A stretch of 13,687 nucleotides of DNA from VYFG01 sp964403545 (GCA_964403545.1 CAYOGN010000018.1:1-13687), one strand, 5' to 3'; positions 6,821 to 13,219 are shown, numbered from the stretch's first letter. Made by a program: numbers and translations. The notes: a model not told the origin generated them from the letters alone.

Positions 6821-7063
6821 ATGTGGAACGAGATGAATAATATGGGTTGGGGATGGATGGGTTTCGGAGCTATTCATATGCTGCTTTTTTGGGGATTTTT
6901 GATCCTTGGTATCGTTGTACTAGTGCGATTTATATCTTCTGGTCCGGATGAACAACGTAAGCGCGAGCCCAAAAGCGCGCTCGAAGTTCTTAAGACACGT
7001 TATGCCCTCGGCGAAATCGACCGCAACGAATTCGAAGAGAAGAAACGGGATCTTCAGGACTAG
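6821..7063 (+). CDS. Small membrane protein with a SHOCT domain
   Basis: The 80-residue protein has a Met/Trp-rich N-terminus (MWNEMNNMGWGWMGF), one membrane helix at about 17-38, and a C-terminal SHOCT motif (ALEVLKTRYALGEIDRNEF, about 53-72). SHOCT is a short domain often found at the C-terminus of small membrane proteins in Gram-negative heavy-metal loci; its biochemical role is not established. The gene starts 22 bp after copA ends and is 5 bp from the next gene, so it belongs to the copA operon. The methionines at the start could bind Cu+, but this is a guess. The ribosome binding site is weak. Confidence 0.85.
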   Translation: MWNEMNNMGWGWMGFGAIHMLLFWGFLILGIVVLVRFISSGPDEQRKREPKSALEVLKTRYALGEIDRNEFEEKKRDLQD

Positions 7064-7068
7064 ATTGA

Positions 7069-7464
7069 ATGATACCTATTGTCACTATACGTTATTTTGG
7101 ACCGTTTCATTTGGTAAGCATGGTTCTGATCTTTGGCGGCTTTTTTCTACTCTCGGCTGCATGGAAAGTGCTATTTCAAGCACAGCGAGCTCGTAAGCTT
7201 GCGCTGACAGGGCCGTATGCGCGTGTTCGGCATCTCCAATATGTTGGTTTCGTACTCATTATGTCAGGGTTTTTGTTCCAATGGCCAACTGTCTTGACCT
7301 TAGTGATGTTTCCTGTCCTCGTTTTCATGTACATAAAACTTGCCAGGCTAGAGGAACGAGACGCGGCGGCTGAGTTTGGAGATGAATATACGAATTACAT
7401 GAAACAAGTGCCTGCTTATTTCCCAAATTGGCACAACCCTGGCACAGAAAGCCAACACCTATAA
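7069..7464 (+). CDS. Short ICMT-like membrane methyltransferase family protein, possibly degenerate
   Basis: The 131-residue protein has two or three membrane helices and the C-terminal half of the isoprenylcysteine carboxyl methyltransferase family, a set of integral membrane S-adenosylmethionine-dependent enzymes. The family motif is visible as TGPYARVRHLQYVGFVLI, followed by ARLEERDAAAEFGDEYTNY. Two features are odd. The usual RHPxY motif reads RHLQY, so the conserved proline is replaced by Leu (codon CTC). The protein also lacks the N-terminal 80 or so residues typical of homologues in other copper operons, as I recall them; the SHOCT gene occupies that position. AGGA precedes the ATG by about 10 bases and the gene lies 5 bp after SHOCT. 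It may be a minimal version or a shortened, altered enzyme; activity is uncertain. Confidence 0.75.
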   Translation: MIPIVTIRYFGPFHLVSMVLIFGGFFLLSAAWKVLFQAQRARKLALTGPYARVRHLQYVGFVLIMSGFLFQWPTVLTLVMFPVLVFMYIKLARLEERDAAAEFGDEYTNYMKQVPAYFPNWHNPGTESQHL

Positions 7465-7477
7465 AGAGGAACTAATA

Positions 7478-7765
7478 ATGGACGGCTTAATATCATTGTT
7501 AATGTTCGCAGTATTCTTCTATTTAATGATGCGATTTGGATGTGGGGCACATATGGTGCATGGAAAGCATGACAAGAATGTCGACCAGGGCGGTACGGAT
7601 GTCAAACATATTGATCCAGTTTGTGGGATGCAGATTTCGCCGGAGGAAGGATATGGAAAAATGCAAGAAGGACGCCTGTTTCGATTTTGCTCCCGTAATT
7701 GCCTGGACAAGTTCGATGCAGCACCCGATAAGTTCCTAAATCCTCAAATGGAGGGGAGGGTATGA
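7478..7765 (+). CDS. Membrane-anchored YHS-domain protein
   Basis: The 95-residue protein has an N-terminal membrane helix (about 3-21, MDGLISLLMFAVFFYLMMRF), a Cys/His/Met-bearing linker (GCGAHMVHGKHDKN) and a YHS domain (about 43-88) with DPVCGM and FRFCSRNCLDKF. The YHS domain is the same type as at the N-terminus of CopA in this operon, so the locus has a fused and a free copy. YHS domains are thought to bind transition metals through these cysteines, and the free protein could deliver or buffer copper at the membrane. A strong GAGGA site lies upstream. Its last four bases overlap the next start (ATGA), which indicates translational coupling. Confidence 0.88.
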   Translation: MDGLISLLMFAVFFYLMMRFGCGAHMVHGKHDKNVDQGGTDVKHIDPVCGMQISPEEGYGKMQEGRLFRFCSRNCLDKFDAAPDKFLNPQMEGRV

Positions 7766-8028
7766 CTCAAAAAATTTCTTTGCTTGCGGTCGGTCATGCA
7801 ACCAGCTTGTTGCTTGCAATTACTTTCAGTATTTGTGTTGCATTCGATCTTGTGTTTCCGCAGATGGCAATGTATGAAGTTTGGATAAAATTATTGCCGG
7901 GATTTGAATGGCTAAGCTGGAAAAGCTTTGTTCTGGGTTTGATAGGGAGTTACGGCTATGGGTGGTACTTCGCTCTTATATGGGTGCCCTTGTACAATGT
8001 ATTTGCTTCGAGAAAGAATTCAAGTTGA
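7762..8028 (+). CDS. DUF5676-like small membrane protein
   Basis: The 88-residue protein has two predicted membrane helices (about 8-32 and 53-80) and a conserved-looking pattern with a small charged end: AVGHATSLLLAITFSICVAFDLVFP, then SYGYGWYFALIWVPLYNVF. It resembles the DUF5676 family, whose members sit next to YHS and copper ATPase genes; the molecular role is unknown. A strong GGAGGGGAGGG ribosome binding site lies inside the end of the YHS gene, and the start overlaps its stop by four bases. It is the last gene of the copA operon. A weak hairpin with a short T-rich stretch follows at about 8054-8081. Confidence 0.8.
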   Translation: MTQKISLLAVGHATSLLLAITFSICVAFDLVFPQMAMYEVWIKLLPGFEWLSWKSFVLGLIGSYGYGWYFALIWVPLYNVFASRKNSS

Positions 8029-8053
8029 CCTGTTTTAAAGGCAAAATGATCCA

Positions 8054-8081
8054 GCGCTTCAGGTGAATATAAGTGCTTTCT
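8054..8081 (+). terminator. Weak candidate terminator of the copA operon
   Basis: GCGCTT and AAGTGC can pair (six pairs including one G-U) around an 11-base loop, followed by TTTCTAA. It lies 26 bases after the last copA-operon gene. The stem is short and the T tract is interrupted, so confidence is low. Confidence 0.25.
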
Positions 8082-8172
8082 AATAGATGCTGACAGTTTT
8101 CCAGATTAAATCAAGTTTTATGACAAAGACCCCTCAATATTTTTCAACTTTAACATTTCGGAGATAGCGATT

Positions 8173-8754
8173 ATGAAGCCAATTTCAAATATAAAAACCC
8201 TGGCGCTAACAGCGACGATTTTATTGTCGCCAATGAATGTTCTTGCTGCGTCTGACACAGCTGACTATGATGCAATAGTCAAACAAGTCGAGGAACTGCA
8301 AAACAGGATAACGGCATTGGAGGCCACTCGTCCCACCTTTACGACCTTTATGCCGGATATTGCTGAACGCTTTCATGTCATGCACCGGGCAGGCGAAGCA
8401 GGCGACTGGGCCGTTGCCGCACATGAACTAGAGGAACTAAAACGTTTGACCTCAGTTTCTACATATATCGATGCCGATAACGGGAAATTGATGCAGGATA
8501 TGATGGCTCCCAACTTTGGTGGCCTGGAAGAGGCCATAGAACACGGCAGTGAAAAAAAATTCCAGAAAGCTCTCAAACTGACGGTTGCCACGTGTAATGC
8601 CTGTCACACTGCGACGGGAAGCGCTTTTATTCAGGTTACGCTAGACGCCCAGGACGCAGTTAGTCTGCGTCATCCACACACTTTCTCTGAAAGTGGCATG
8701 TCAGGAGGGCATACTCATGGCACACAAAATCATTCTCAACAAATGATGAATTAA
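8173..8754 (+). CDS. Exported monoheme cytochrome, c'-like, with a His/Met-rich tail
   Basis: The 193-residue protein has a signal peptide (MKPISNIKTLALTATILLSP, cleavage after MNVLAA at about 21-26), a coiled-coil-like segment (about 33-50) and a mostly helical body. A single heme motif, CNACH, lies at 141-145. A CxxCH placed after several helices rather than near the mature start is the arrangement of cytochrome c' and c556 four-helix bundles, so a similar fold is likely. The tail after residue 165 is rich in His, Gly and Met (HPHT, GGHTHGTQNH, SQQMMN) and could bind copper. A GGAGA site lies about 9 bases upstream. The gene follows the copA operon after a 144-bp gap and may have its own promoter. 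Electron carrier, gas binding or metal binding are all possible. Confidence 0.75.
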   Translation: MKPISNIKTLALTATILLSPMNVLAASDTADYDAIVKQVEELQNRITALEATRPTFTTFMPDIAERFHVMHRAGEAGDWAVAAHELEELKRLTSVSTYIDADNGKLMQDMMAPNFGGLEEAIEHGSEKKFQKALKLTVATCNACHTATGSAFIQVTLDAQDAVSLRHPHTFSESGMSGGHTHGTQNHSQQMMN

Positions 8755-8786
8755 AGTTGACGTGATGATATGAGCCGCAAATCCGG

Positions 8787-9353
8787 ATGACAAATATGCA
8801 GATGAATCGATACCCCTTCAAAACATCCTTATCGTTGGCATTCATAGTAATTTTGGTATCGTCAATTGGCTGGACAGCCAAGGATGCAGGCATCGAGCAA
8901 TTTTATGGAGAGTATGTGGGAGTTTCACTAAGTGATCCCGACAACCGTCTGCTTGTAAGTGATCTCGATGTAACGATACATAGTCACGACAGTGGATTCA
9001 TCATGGAATGGGTAACCGTGACTCCTTTTGGCAATGATCAAGTAGAGCGCCTGGAACATAAGGTTAAATTTCATCCTACCGAAAAGGGTGGGATATATGC
9101 CGCGGCGATGCGGCCCGATCTTTTTGGAGGCTGGATTCCACTTGATCCGTTTAAGGGTGACCCCTTTATGTGGGCTCGAGTATCAGAATCGACACTGACC
9201 GTTTATGCGATGCTCATTACGGACAGCGGGGCACACGATATGCAAATTTACAAACGTACATTGACAGCAGATGGGCTTGATCTTAAATTCAAACGATTAC
9301 GGAATGAAGATTCTTTGGGTGAAATTTACGGTATTCTAAAACGCATACGTTAA
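8787..9353 (+). CDS. Secreted protein of unknown function
   Basis: I do not recognise this 188-residue protein. It starts with a positively charged segment and a hydrophobic signal region (about 13-30, SLAFIVILVSSIGWTA). The mature part looks beta-rich, with repeated strands of the type FYGEYVGVSLSD, DLDVTIHSHDSGFIMEW and YAMLITDSGAHDMQIY, suggesting a compact barrel or lipocalin-like fold. There is no cysteine in the mature chain. Three ATG codons (8787, 8796, 8802) are possible starts; GGA at 8785-8787 would serve the second better, so the true N-terminus may be three residues shorter. It is 32 bp after the c'-like cytochrome gene and probably co-transcribed. The reading frame continues past its TAA into a DUF547-like remnant. 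Confidence 0.75.
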   Translation: MTNMQMNRYPFKTSLSLAFIVILVSSIGWTAKDAGIEQFYGEYVGVSLSDPDNRLLVSDLDVTIHSHDSGFIMEWVTVTPFGNDQVERLEHKVKFHPTEKGGIYAAAMRPDLFGGWIPLDPFKGDPFMWARVSESTLTVYAMLITDSGAHDMQIYKRTLTADGLDLKFKRLRNEDSLGEIYGILKRIR

Positions 9354-9602
9354 TATTTTGAAACAATATTTCACCAAACCAGTAATGCCCACGACCACTG
9401 GGGTGTCTGGCTCGAGAATGGAAGATTAATCGTATCCAGTATTTACTCATGGTTTGAAGAAGATTTTGTAGATACTGATGGAAGCGTCGTCAGGCATTTG
9501 AGTCGTTACGCTGATTCTGATCTTGCAGCCAAACTCACCGAACCCATCAAGATTAGTGGTGATGAGTACGATTGGGCATTAAATGATGCAACAAAATTGT
9601 AG
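9354..9602 (+). pseudogene. C-terminal remnant of a DUF547-family gene
   Basis: This stretch has no usable start codon, but one frame stays open for 82 codons up to the TAG at 9600-9602. It translates to WGVWLENGRLIVSSIYSWF, then EEDF, HLSRYADSDLAAKL and EYDWALNDA. This is the conserved C-terminal third of DUF547 proteins, whose pattern as I know it is LSSIFxWYxEDF, then a FLxRYA helix and a YDWxLN end. The full family is about 250 residues, so the N-terminal two thirds are missing. The fragment is in the same frame as the upstream gene and begins directly after its stop, which may be chance. It is most simply a decayed gene left by a deletion; an alternative is expression by readthrough. DUF547 has no settled function. 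Confidence 0.65.
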
Positions 9603-9645
9603 CCACGACACTAAAATTTGAGGTTTGACTGTAATCGAAAATCCG

Positions 9646-10164
9646 TTAGTGTTCATGAGATTGCTGTAAATACTCGATTAAATCATTTAAATCGGTATCA
9701 GCCATCGACCAGCGTGGCATTGTTGAATCGAGAGTCTCGCCAGAGGGATCGATTCCTGTGGTTATCGCAAGCCGAAGTGACTTGATATTGTAACTATCAT
9801 GGTCTCCATGATCATCAGATTCTCCGCCATGGTTTGCGTCACCAAAAAGGGCTTCCGGGGTTAAGGCAGGCGCCTTGATCCAGAATCGGGGCATCATACG
9901 CTGTCCATCTCTGTCTGCTCCGTGGCAGCTTGAACAGCCACCGCCGTGCATGCGCATGTGCATCGCCCCCATCCCGGAATTACTCTGACGCACAGTGATT
10001 GGGTTACCCGACTCGCTGGAACCAGTAAAATAGATTCGCTCTCCATTTGAAATGAATTCGGCAGGCCCATAATTTAACGATCCTGTTACATGATCTACGT
10101 TGCCATTGCAGGCAGAAAGAAAAAGAAAAAGGAACGGAAGATATCTTTTTATTTTCAATTTCAC
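9646..10164 (-). CDS. c-type cytochrome lipoprotein
   Basis: The 172-residue protein, read from the GTG at 10164, starts with a lipoprotein signal (KIKRYLPFLFLFLSAC) with lipid-attachment Cys19, so it should be membrane-tethered. It then has GERIYFTGSSESG, a Met/His-rich stretch (GMGAMHMRMHGGG), one heme motif CSSCH at 77-81, and a C-terminal half with the His/Asp stretch HGGESDDHGDHDSYN and TMPRWSMADTDLNDLIEYL, whose Met is the likely second heme ligand. The fold is class I cytochrome c. A longer reading from a TTG at 10275 would run through the promoter and is rejected. The gene is divergent from the beta-propeller operon. Its own promoter appears to overlap the MerR-type operator. The Met/His clusters could bind copper. 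Confidence 0.82.
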   Translation of the reverse strand: MKLKIKRYLPFLFLFLSACNGNVDHVTGSLNYGPAEFISNGERIYFTGSSESGNPITVRQSNSGMGAMHMRMHGGGCSSCHGADRDGQRMMPRFWIKAPALTPEALFGDANHGGESDDHGDHDSYNIKSLRLAITTGIDPSGETLDSTMPRWSMADTDLNDLIEYLQQSHEH

Positions 10165-10247
10165 AGAGACTCTTGCTGGTCTGCAGGTATTAGTCACCTC
10201 CAGATCTCTCCAGGTTGACTGATTGATAAAGAAGTACGTAATCCCAG

Positions 10248-10275
10248 ATAATAACATTACTTGACCTGAGTCCAA
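10248..10275 (-). promoter_or_regulatory. Minus-strand promoter overlapping the MerR-type operator
   Basis: On the minus strand, TTGGAC (10270-10275) and TATTAT (10248-10253) form a -35/-10 pair with a 16-bp spacer, facing the cytochrome lipoprotein gene. The -35 lies inside the dyad of the plus-strand MerR-type promoter. A bound regulator could therefore affect both directions, as in mer operons where MerR represses its own divergent transcript. Confidence 0.4.
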
Positions 10276-10292
10276 CGCACAGGTCGTAGAAT
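10261..10292 (+). promoter_or_regulatory. MerR-type promoter and operator of the propeller-cytochrome operon
   Basis: A -35 TTGACC (10261-10266) and a -10 TAGAAT (10287-10292) are separated by 20 bp, with the perfect dyad GACCTG-N9-CAGGTC. The sequence ACGCACARGTYGTAGAATT is shared with the copA promoter. Where the arms differ from copA, both arms change together (ACTTG/CAAGT to ACCTG/CAGGT), so symmetry is kept. The predicted transcript start is near 10299, about 32 bases before the ATG at 10331. Confidence 0.78.
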
Positions 10293-10330
10293 TCTCTTAA
10301 AGGTAAATTTGATCCACAAAGAATCCGAGT

Positions 10331-11425
10331 ATGCGATTGTTGAAATTTGTAAACAAATCCAGAATGAAAATCTATCTACTATCTATAGCCTCATTACTCC
10401 TGCTGTCCAGTGTTTCTGTTTCGGCGATAAGTGCTCCAAAAGTTTATGTTCCCCTTGGCGACAAAAACGAGATTGTAGTCATTGATGCTGAATCCAGTAC
10501 GGTTATTGCTCGTATTCCGGAAGTTATCAACCCGCATGGACTCGCTATTACGCCAGATCAGCGCTACCTTATTGCAGGGGCCTATACAGAGATTGACCCG
10601 ACTCAAGGTGGCTCGCCGCCTAAACCCAGTGGGGTATCTGAAGAAGAGCATCAGAAACATCATAAAGTGGTGTCGGCGGAAAGCAACCTTCCCGTAAATA
10701 CCAGTTTTGTATCCATGGTTGAAGTAAGAACGAATCAAGTTGTGCATCGAATCGAAGTTAGAGGTGCAGTTCACCATACTGCCGTTACGACTGATAGCAG
10801 GTATGCAATCGCTACCCATCCGACTGCAGGCGGCGTTAGCGTTATCGATCTGCAATCCCGACGAGTTCTCAAAGTCATATCTACTGGGCCCCTCCCCAAC
10901 TATGCGGTTTTTACCAAGGACGGCAAGCAAGCCTATGTCAGTAACGCGGGAAACAATACCATAACTGAGATCAGTACACTTGACTGGACCGTAACGAGGA
11001 CTCTTGCTACCGGGATTGCACCAGAACATGTGATCCTTTCATCGGATGGAACCAAACTTTACGTTAACAACGTGGGTGATGGTACGGTGTCCGTTATTGT
11101 TTTGGATGAAGGAAGTATTGGGCAGGTGTATAACGTTGGGGCGGTACCGCACGGTATTGATATTTCCGACGATGGTCGAATACTCTTCGTTGCCAGCAAA
11201 GGTGACAACAAGCTCGTTGCGATTGATCTGGTCGATAGCACACAACGCACAATACCACTTGAACCCGCACCCTACCATGTCACATCGGTGAATGGGACAG
11301 GGGTGTTGTACGTATCCAGCCGTTCGCTAGAAAAAATTTGGGTGGTTGATCAGAAATCACTGCAAACCGTTGGAGAAATAGCTCTGGGCGGAATCGGTCA
11401 CCAAATGGTTGTATCGACGCGGTAA
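10331..11425 (+). CDS. Periplasmic YVTN-type seven-bladed beta-propeller
   Basis: The 364-residue protein has a signal peptide; the start may be the ATG at 10331 or the one at 10364 (MKIYLLSIASLLLLSSVSVSA). About seven propeller repeats follow, of the form P-H-G-(I/L)-x-(I/S)-x-D-G-x-x-(L/A)-Y-V and V-x-V-I-D. YVTN-like strands include KVYVPLGD, KQAYVSNAG, TKLYVNNVG and GVLYVSSRS. Six of the seven blades carry His at the same position (His69, 148/149, 233, 274, 316, 357). Blade one has an inserted loop (about 88-118) with EEEHQKHHK. Related propellers include NirF, the cytochrome cd1 d1-heme domain and the nitrous oxide reductase propeller, as well as many of unknown role. It is the first gene behind the second MerR-type promoter. 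It may be a metal- or cofactor-binding scaffold or electron-transfer partner for the cytochromes; no catalytic motif is visible. Confidence 0.85.
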   Translation: MRLLKFVNKSRMKIYLLSIASLLLLSSVSVSAISAPKVYVPLGDKNEIVVIDAESSTVIARIPEVINPHGLAITPDQRYLIAGAYTEIDPTQGGSPPKPSGVSEEEHQKHHKVVSAESNLPVNTSFVSMVEVRTNQVVHRIEVRGAVHHTAVTTDSRYAIATHPTAGGVSVIDLQSRRVLKVISTGPLPNYAVFTKDGKQAYVSNAGNNTITEISTLDWTVTRTLATGIAPEHVILSSDGTKLYVNNVGDGTVSVIVLDEGSIGQVYNVGAVPHGIDISDDGRILFVASKGDNKLVAIDLVDSTQRTIPLEPAPYHVTSVNGTGVLYVSSRSLEKIWVVDQKSLQTVGEIALGGIGHQMVVSTR

Positions 11426-11452
11426 AATTGAAAAACCAGGCGATGCTATTAA

Positions 11453-12037
11453 ATGAAACAAGGCCCCTATAATCCTATTATTGAAACTTCCAACGACCAT
11501 CATTTCCCATGGTACGTAAAAATATTCTTTTGGAACCAGAAAAGGCGCTATGGTGCCATTCTTGAACCAGCAAAACTATGGGGCCGCACTCCCCGTGTAT
11601 TCGCTGGGTTAGCCTCATTATATGGAGCGCTCGATCGAAAATCTTCCCCTATCGAACCGTTGTTGCGGTCGTTGATAACCGTACGCGTGTCGCAGATTAA
11701 CTGGTGCCATTTTTGTGTGGACCTCAATTCTGCTACGGTTCTAAAACGGGGTGCTGGACTGGAAAAGCTGGAGAAACTTGAAAATTTTGAATCAAGCTCA
11801 TTATTTACAGAGCGCGAGAAGGCGGCTCTGGCTTATGCAGAAGCAGTAACCCGATCTGATTTGCAACCTGATGAACAACACTTCATTCGCTTACGCCAGG
11901 AATTCGATGATGACAGTATCATTGAACTGACTGGATTGATCGCTTTCCAGAATCTCTCAAGCAAGTTCAACGCATCGCTAGGGGTCCTACCACAGGGATT
12001 TTGTAAAATTCCCGAAGTTCCAAAACATGGCCTATAA
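11453..12037 (+). CDS. AhpD/carboxymuconolactone-decarboxylase-like protein
   Basis: The 194-residue helical protein is related to the AhpD-like CMD superfamily. The core is LRSLITVRVSQINWCHFC, then VDLNSATVLKRG, with a redox CxxC (Cys85-His-Phe-Cys88), and the second conserved part is FTEREKAALAYAEAVTRSD, then ELTGLIAFQNLSSKFNASLG. AhpD uses such a CxxC to reduce peroxidase partners. Two points differ from AhpD: the His that normally follows the CxxC by four residues is Asn92, and the Glu partner is not obvious. There is no signal peptide, so it is probably cytoplasmic, unlike the exported proteins around it. It starts 27 bp after the propeller gene and is likely co-transcribed. It could be a thiol peroxidase, or a redox protein of other function. 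Confidence 0.83.
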   Translation: MKQGPYNPIIETSNDHHFPWYVKIFFWNQKRRYGAILEPAKLWGRTPRVFAGLASLYGALDRKSSPIEPLLRSLITVRVSQINWCHFCVDLNSATVLKRGAGLEKLEKLENFESSSLFTEREKAALAYAEAVTRSDLQPDEQHFIRLRQEFDDDSIIELTGLIAFQNLSSKFNASLGVLPQGFCKIPEVPKHGL

Positions 12038-12100
12038 AATACTATTCATCCATTTGAAAGGAAAGCTTGCTCGCTATTTTCCGACCTTGGCAAGAATAAA

Positions 12101-12595
12101 GTGATAAAAAATGTTTTAGGAATTTTATTTCACTATCTGCATGATACTAATTTTTCTGACATTACTGTGGTAAGGTTTATTTTGAAGGCCTTTCTTTTGC
12201 TGGCGCTTACAAGCCTGTTGAATAGTTCATGGGCAGAGACCGGGTCAAGAGGTAGCCCTGTGGAAGTTGAGAGTGGCAAGAAACTTTATCAAAATTATTG
12301 TCAGAGTTGCCATGGCCTGGAAGGGGTCGGTGAACCGCCCATACCCTTGGGAATTCGACGCCTGGACTATATTGTTGCAATGCCGTTGAATGAAGCTTCG
12401 CACGCCTGGCACCATAGTGATGACAACATTGTGCAGACCATTCTTCACGGTAATTCGAGATCCAAGCTTCGTATGCCAATATGGAAGGACATAATATCCG
12501 AAGAACAAGCGTATGACCTGGTAGCCTATCTCAAAACGTTCTGGAGCGACCGGATTCTGGAGTGCCAGGGCCCTCGGCACATGAGCTGTATGTAG
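12101..12595 (+). CDS. Exported class I monoheme cytochrome c
   Basis: The 164-residue reading starts at a GTG. It contains the hydrophobic segment VVRFILKAFLLLALTSLLNSSWA (about 23-45), a signal peptide, so a start at the GTG at 12167 (142 residues) or the TTG at 12182 (AAGG six bases upstream) is also possible. The extra N-terminal 22 residues look unneeded. The heme motif is CQSCH (67-71) in a class I cytochrome c fold (SGKKLYQNYCQSCHGLEGVG), with Met125 in LRMPIWKD as the likely second ligand and EEQAYDLVAYLKTF as the C-terminal helix. A C-terminal tail with Cys155 and Cys163 (RILECQGPRHMSC) is unusual and may form a disulfide. It follows the CMD-like gene by 63 bp and precedes another cytochrome, all in the propeller operon. 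It is a probable periplasmic electron carrier. Confidence 0.85.
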   Translation: MIKNVLGILFHYLHDTNFSDITVVRFILKAFLLLALTSLLNSSWAETGSRGSPVEVESGKKLYQNYCQSCHGLEGVGEPPIPLGIRRLDYIVAMPLNEASHAWHHSDDNIVQTILHGNSRSKLRMPIWKDIISEEQAYDLVAYLKTFWSDRILECQGPRHMSCM

Positions 12596-12683
12596 GAATT
12601 ATTTAACGCAGGAATTAACTAATTGAAAATTTGCTTCTCTCACTTCCTATTTAAGTCTATCAAAATAAACCGGATTCGTATTA

Positions 12684-13064
12684 ATGAGTATTGACATCGT
12701 CAAAAATATTTCACTATCGATTATTACTGCTTTGGCTGTACTCCTGGCCAACTCAGTCTTCGCCCAGGAAGAACCGCAGGTGCCATTTAAATATGGTCTA
12801 GGCATGGATAAATATCAGAATTATTGCAGCAGTTGTCATGGGAAATGGGCCAAAGGCACTGACCAGGGGCCCCCATTGATCCATGTGTATTATAGATCTT
12901 CGCATCATGGCGATGAGAGTTTTTACCGTGCTGCATTGGAAGGAGCTTCGCAGCATCACTGGAAATTTGGTGATATGCCGCCGGTGCCTGGAATTGGCCG
13001 ACAGGATGTCGACGCCATTATCCCATTTGTCAGGTGGTTACAGCGGGAGGCAGGAATTGAGTGA
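12684..13064 (+). CDS. Exported monoheme cytochrome c
   Basis: The 126-residue protein has a signal peptide (about 1-27, ending NSVFA) and a small class I cytochrome c fold. The heme motif is CSSCH at 48-52 in KYQNYCSSCHGKWAKGTDQGPPLI. Met98 in GDMPPVPG is the likely second ligand, and the last helix is VDAIIPFVRWLQREAGIE. The family role is single-electron transfer in the periplasm, often between a dehydrogenase or the bc1 complex and an oxidase. His-rich stretches (HHGDES, SQHHWKFG) lie near the heme pocket. It is 88 bp downstream of another cytochrome c and is the last gene of the propeller operon. No strong Shine-Dalgarno site precedes the ATG. The two tandem cytochromes are distinct in sequence, so they are not a recent duplication. 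Confidence 0.88.
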   Translation: MSIDIVKNISLSIITALAVLLANSVFAQEEPQVPFKYGLGMDKYQNYCSSCHGKWAKGTDQGPPLIHVYYRSSHHGDESFYRAALEGASQHHWKFGDMPPVPGIGRQDVDAIIPFVRWLQREAGIE

Positions 13065-13219
13065 CCGAAGGATAACGATTGCAGTATGAAGTTTTGGAAT
13101 TGTTCAGTGACATGCTTGATAGACATTTCCCAATCCCGGCGGTGAAAAGAATTGGGTGCGATTAGTATGACGAATACAAGGTTCTACACCTACTAACATT
13201 TACAGGAGATTTAACTATT
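13065..13219. other. Intergenic region before the DsbA-like gene
   Basis: This 155-bp stretch has no supported gene. It contains a CCCAAT / ATTGGG inverted repeat (13129-13134 and 13151-13156) with a 16-base gap and no T tract after it. Very short ATG frames occur at 13086 and near 13169, but they lack coding support. No MerR-type operator like those at 4291 and 10261 is present. Confidence 0.4.

Noticed and set aside
8028..8064. ACCTG and CAGGT after the DUF5676 gene, resembling the MerR-type dyad
   Set aside because: The arms are 27 bases apart instead of 11, and no TAGAAT follows at the right distance.
9608..9652. ACACTAA / TTAGTGT inverted repeat between convergent genes
   Set aside because: The 31-base gap and lack of a T tract make a terminator unlikely; it may be chance.
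10165..10275. N-terminal extension of the cytochrome lipoprotein from a TTG at 10275
   Set aside because: It would cross the promoter region and place 37 residues before a clear lipoprotein signal.
12101..13064. The two downstream cytochromes as a tandem duplication
   Set aside because: They share only the YQNYCxSCHG region expected of the family; lengths and the rest of the chains differ.
13086..13145. Nineteen-codon open frame upstream of the DsbA-like gene
   Set aside because: It is very short, has no good ribosome binding site and no recognisable product.
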